From positions 1 through 31,630 of the forward strand of contig JAHZHA010000032.1 in assembly GCA_019420525.1 (NCBI GenBank): a stretch of 31,630 nt of DNA, written 5' to 3'. Below, piece after piece: positions 30,603 to 31,630 of the stretch. The translations under genes and the position numbers were made by a program. The notes beneath the pieces were generated by a model. That model was not told the origin of the DNA. It saw nothing but the letters and a program-made list of their open reading frames with translations, and did no database searches. Origin of the DNA: Bacillota bacterium (GTDB lineage Bacteria > Bacillota > Clostridia > Peptostreptococcales > Anaerovoracaceae). The stretch's first letter is position 1. Each line of letters begins with the position of its first letter.

Positions 30603-30992
30603 CTACAGCAGAATAATCGTGATTCCGTGATTGCACTTCTCCAGGTCCGGATCCCCGGATAGATCAGGATACCTCAGCAGCGCGCGCTGTGTGCAGGAAT
30701 CAAAAATTGAAAAATCTTCTCCCCGTATATAGTCTCTGATATTTCCTCTGCGCATCTGCGCGTCGAGAAAAGACGGCAGAGAATTCTTTATCATCCCGCC
30801 TTTGCCGCTGGACCCGTAGCCGTGGATCAGTTTCATACAGCTCCATTTTCCGAACTTCGCAGCGGCGATCTCTTCTTCAATGCGCTTATGCGCCTGTCCT
30901 ACGGTGGGCAGACCTTTTTCGATGTTGCAGATTTTTATTTTTCCTTTTGAAGTTCCGGCTCCGGAACCTCCGGTAACGCGACGCTTTGCCAT
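30603..30992 (-). CDS. Smr-domain protein
   Basis: A 129-residue stand-alone Smr protein, the small domain also found at the C terminus of MutS2, often a nuclease acting on DNA or RNA. The core is VGQAHKRIEEEI, then the LIHGYGSSGKGGMIKNSL loop (about 70-87), corresponding to the HGxGxGxLR active loop, and an acidic C-terminal strand. A Gly/Ser/Lys-rich N-terminal arm (about 1-22) may touch nucleic acid. GGAGG lies eight bases before the chosen ATG; a longer frame starts at 31076 without support. It lies 121 bases upstream of ahcY on the same strand, so it may belong to the same message. Confidence 0.85.
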   Translation of the reverse strand: MAKRRVTGGSGAGTSKGKIKICNIEKGLPTVGQAHKRIEEEIAAAKFGKWSCMKLIHGYGSSGKGGMIKNSLPSFLDAQMRRGNIRDYIRGEDFSIFDSCTQRALLRYPDLSGDPDLEKCNHGITIILL

Positions 30993-31154
30993 ATTCCGCA
31001 CCTCCGCAGCGATCTGCTGCGATATCAGGATTCCCGGCATATCTCTTTCACATGCCGTGCTTTCCATGCTGTCCAAGGGATTTCCCGCTTTTCTGCATCC
31101 GTCTGCCGACTCCGTTCCGTCCGTCGGGTTCCCTTATTTTCCTGACATACTGCC

Positions 31155-31186
31155 GGCGGACTGCCCGGATAATCCGGCAGTCCGCC
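31155..31186 (-). terminator. Hairpin after the GerMN-domain gene
   Basis: GGCGGACTG pairs with CAGTCCGCC, then past a bulged base CCGGA pairs with TCCGG around a three-base loop. It lies 52 bases after the gene ending at 31239. No T tract follows, so it is a weaker terminator candidate. Confidence 0.5.
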
Positions 31187-31238
31187 TGAAATAACTGATT
31201 CTTCTATCCCGTCCTCTCGGAGCGCTTCTTCTGCCGTT

Positions 31239-31630
31239 TTATGAAGGCATATTGAAATTATCCACGTCTGCCAGCGTATAAGCCGCAGTTGCATCCATGT
31301 GTCCGCCGATCGTTTCCACCTGCTGGCCGCCGACAGTAAACGCAACGCTGCTCACTTCAGAGAAAGAATTGATCAGCGTTCCGGCAATCTGATAAATAAA
31401 GAACTGCTCGGTATAGTTGTCCATACCGTCTGCAGGAACTTCTGCCAGATCAACCGTCGCTTTGCCTTCGCTGTCCACACTGACGCTGTTGAATTTCATA
31501 TCGTCTCCGATCACGGTGACGAGATCTGTCTGTCCTTCCGGAACGGTTTTCAGGAGTTCCAGTGTTTTGAGACAAGCTTCATCGACACCTTCTGCGTCGG
31601 CCGGAACCGTAACTTCTCCGCTGACATCGG
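31239..31630 (-). CDS. GerMN-domain protein, N terminus beyond the window
   Basis: The C-terminal ~129 codons of a gene that continues past the window end without a stop. The visible part (ACLKTLELLKTVPEG, VTVIGDDMKFNSVSVDSEGKATVDLAEV, IYQIAGTLINSFSEVSSVAF and TVGGQQVETIGGHMD) follows the GerMN domain pattern of GerM and related lipoproteins of sporulating Firmicutes: strand, helix of about 15 residues for the interaction, and a final GG-x-L/M-D turn. GerM is an extracytoplasmic sporulation and germination protein; without the N terminus I cannot tell whether this one is a lipoprotein or a true GerM. A GTG at 31514 could start a shorter form but the frame clearly runs on upstream. Confidence 0.8.
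   Translation of the reverse strand, partial: DVSGEVTVPADAEGVDEACLKTLELLKTVPEGQTDLVTVIGDDMKFNSVSVDSEGKATVDLAEVPADGMDNYTEQFFIYQIAGTLINSFSEVSSVAFTVGGQQVETIGGHMDATAAYTLADVDNFNMPS

Overview
This 31.6 kb window looks like chromosomal DNA of an anaerobic, low-to-mid GC member of the Firmicutes, class Clostridia. The grounds are Shine-Dalgarno sites of the AGGAGG type, sigma-A type promoters, strong intrinsic terminators, an oxygen-sensitive class III ribonucleotide reductase (nrdD-nrdG), a two-subunit iron-sulfur L-serine dehydratase, a clostridial flavodoxin beside a DUF3793 gene, an HrcA/CIRCE operator, a GerMN-domain gene and a copper-amine-oxidase-domain amidase. I see no rRNA, tRNA, CRISPR array, insertion sequence, phage gene or attachment site. 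Base composition and codon use look even throughout, so this reads as ordinary core and semi-core chromosome, not an island.

Layout. 1-1.8 kb (+): a polytopic membrane protein and cytidine deaminase. 1.8-9.1 kb (-): uracil permease, then, from its own probable promoter, a Pot-type ABC importer (binding lipoprotein, two permeases, ATPase) running almost without gaps into a PfkB sugar/nucleoside kinase and an ADP-ribosylglycohydrolase. This six-gene unit is the most intriguing part of the window, because the two last genes pair like E. coli yegV/yegU while the transporter is polyamine-like. 9.2-10.7 kb: divergent trmO (-) and hsp20 (+), the latter behind a perfect CIRCE operator. 10.9-12.1 kb (-): DUF3793 gene and flavodoxin, with two TTAG...CTAA palindromes of the DtxR/IdeR type in the promoter region, one of them just downstream of a near-consensus promoter. 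12.3-13.2 kb (-): HU and dUTPase. 13.4-16.4 kb (-): nrdD-nrdG with a NrdR box and a terminator-like hairpin in the leader. 16.6-17.1 kb (+): hotdog thioesterase. 17.2-18.8 kb (-): DUF1002 lipoprotein and a cysteine hydrolase. 19.0-19.9 kb (+): a membrane-anchored protein I do not recognise. 20.1-23.1 kb (-): stand-alone prephenate-dehydratase-like domain, Nudix hydrolase, sdaAA and sdaAB. 23.5-25.7 kb: divergent cell-wall amidase (-) and small exported protein (+). 25.8-28.0 kb (+): NifX/NafY-like cofactor-binding protein with a His-rich tail, then threonine synthase. 28.2-31.6 kb (-): a GerMN-domain gene cut by the window end, a Smr-domain gene, S-adenosylhomocysteine hydrolase and MutY.

Functional threads are pyrimidine handling (cdd, uraA, dut, nrdDG), amino acid metabolism (sdaAB/AA, thrC, ahcY), stress and metal control (CIRCE-hsp20, iron box-flavodoxin), and cell envelope or sporulation-related proteins (amidase, DUF1002, GerMN). 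Most operons end in clear intrinsic terminators, several of them symmetric and shared by convergent genes.
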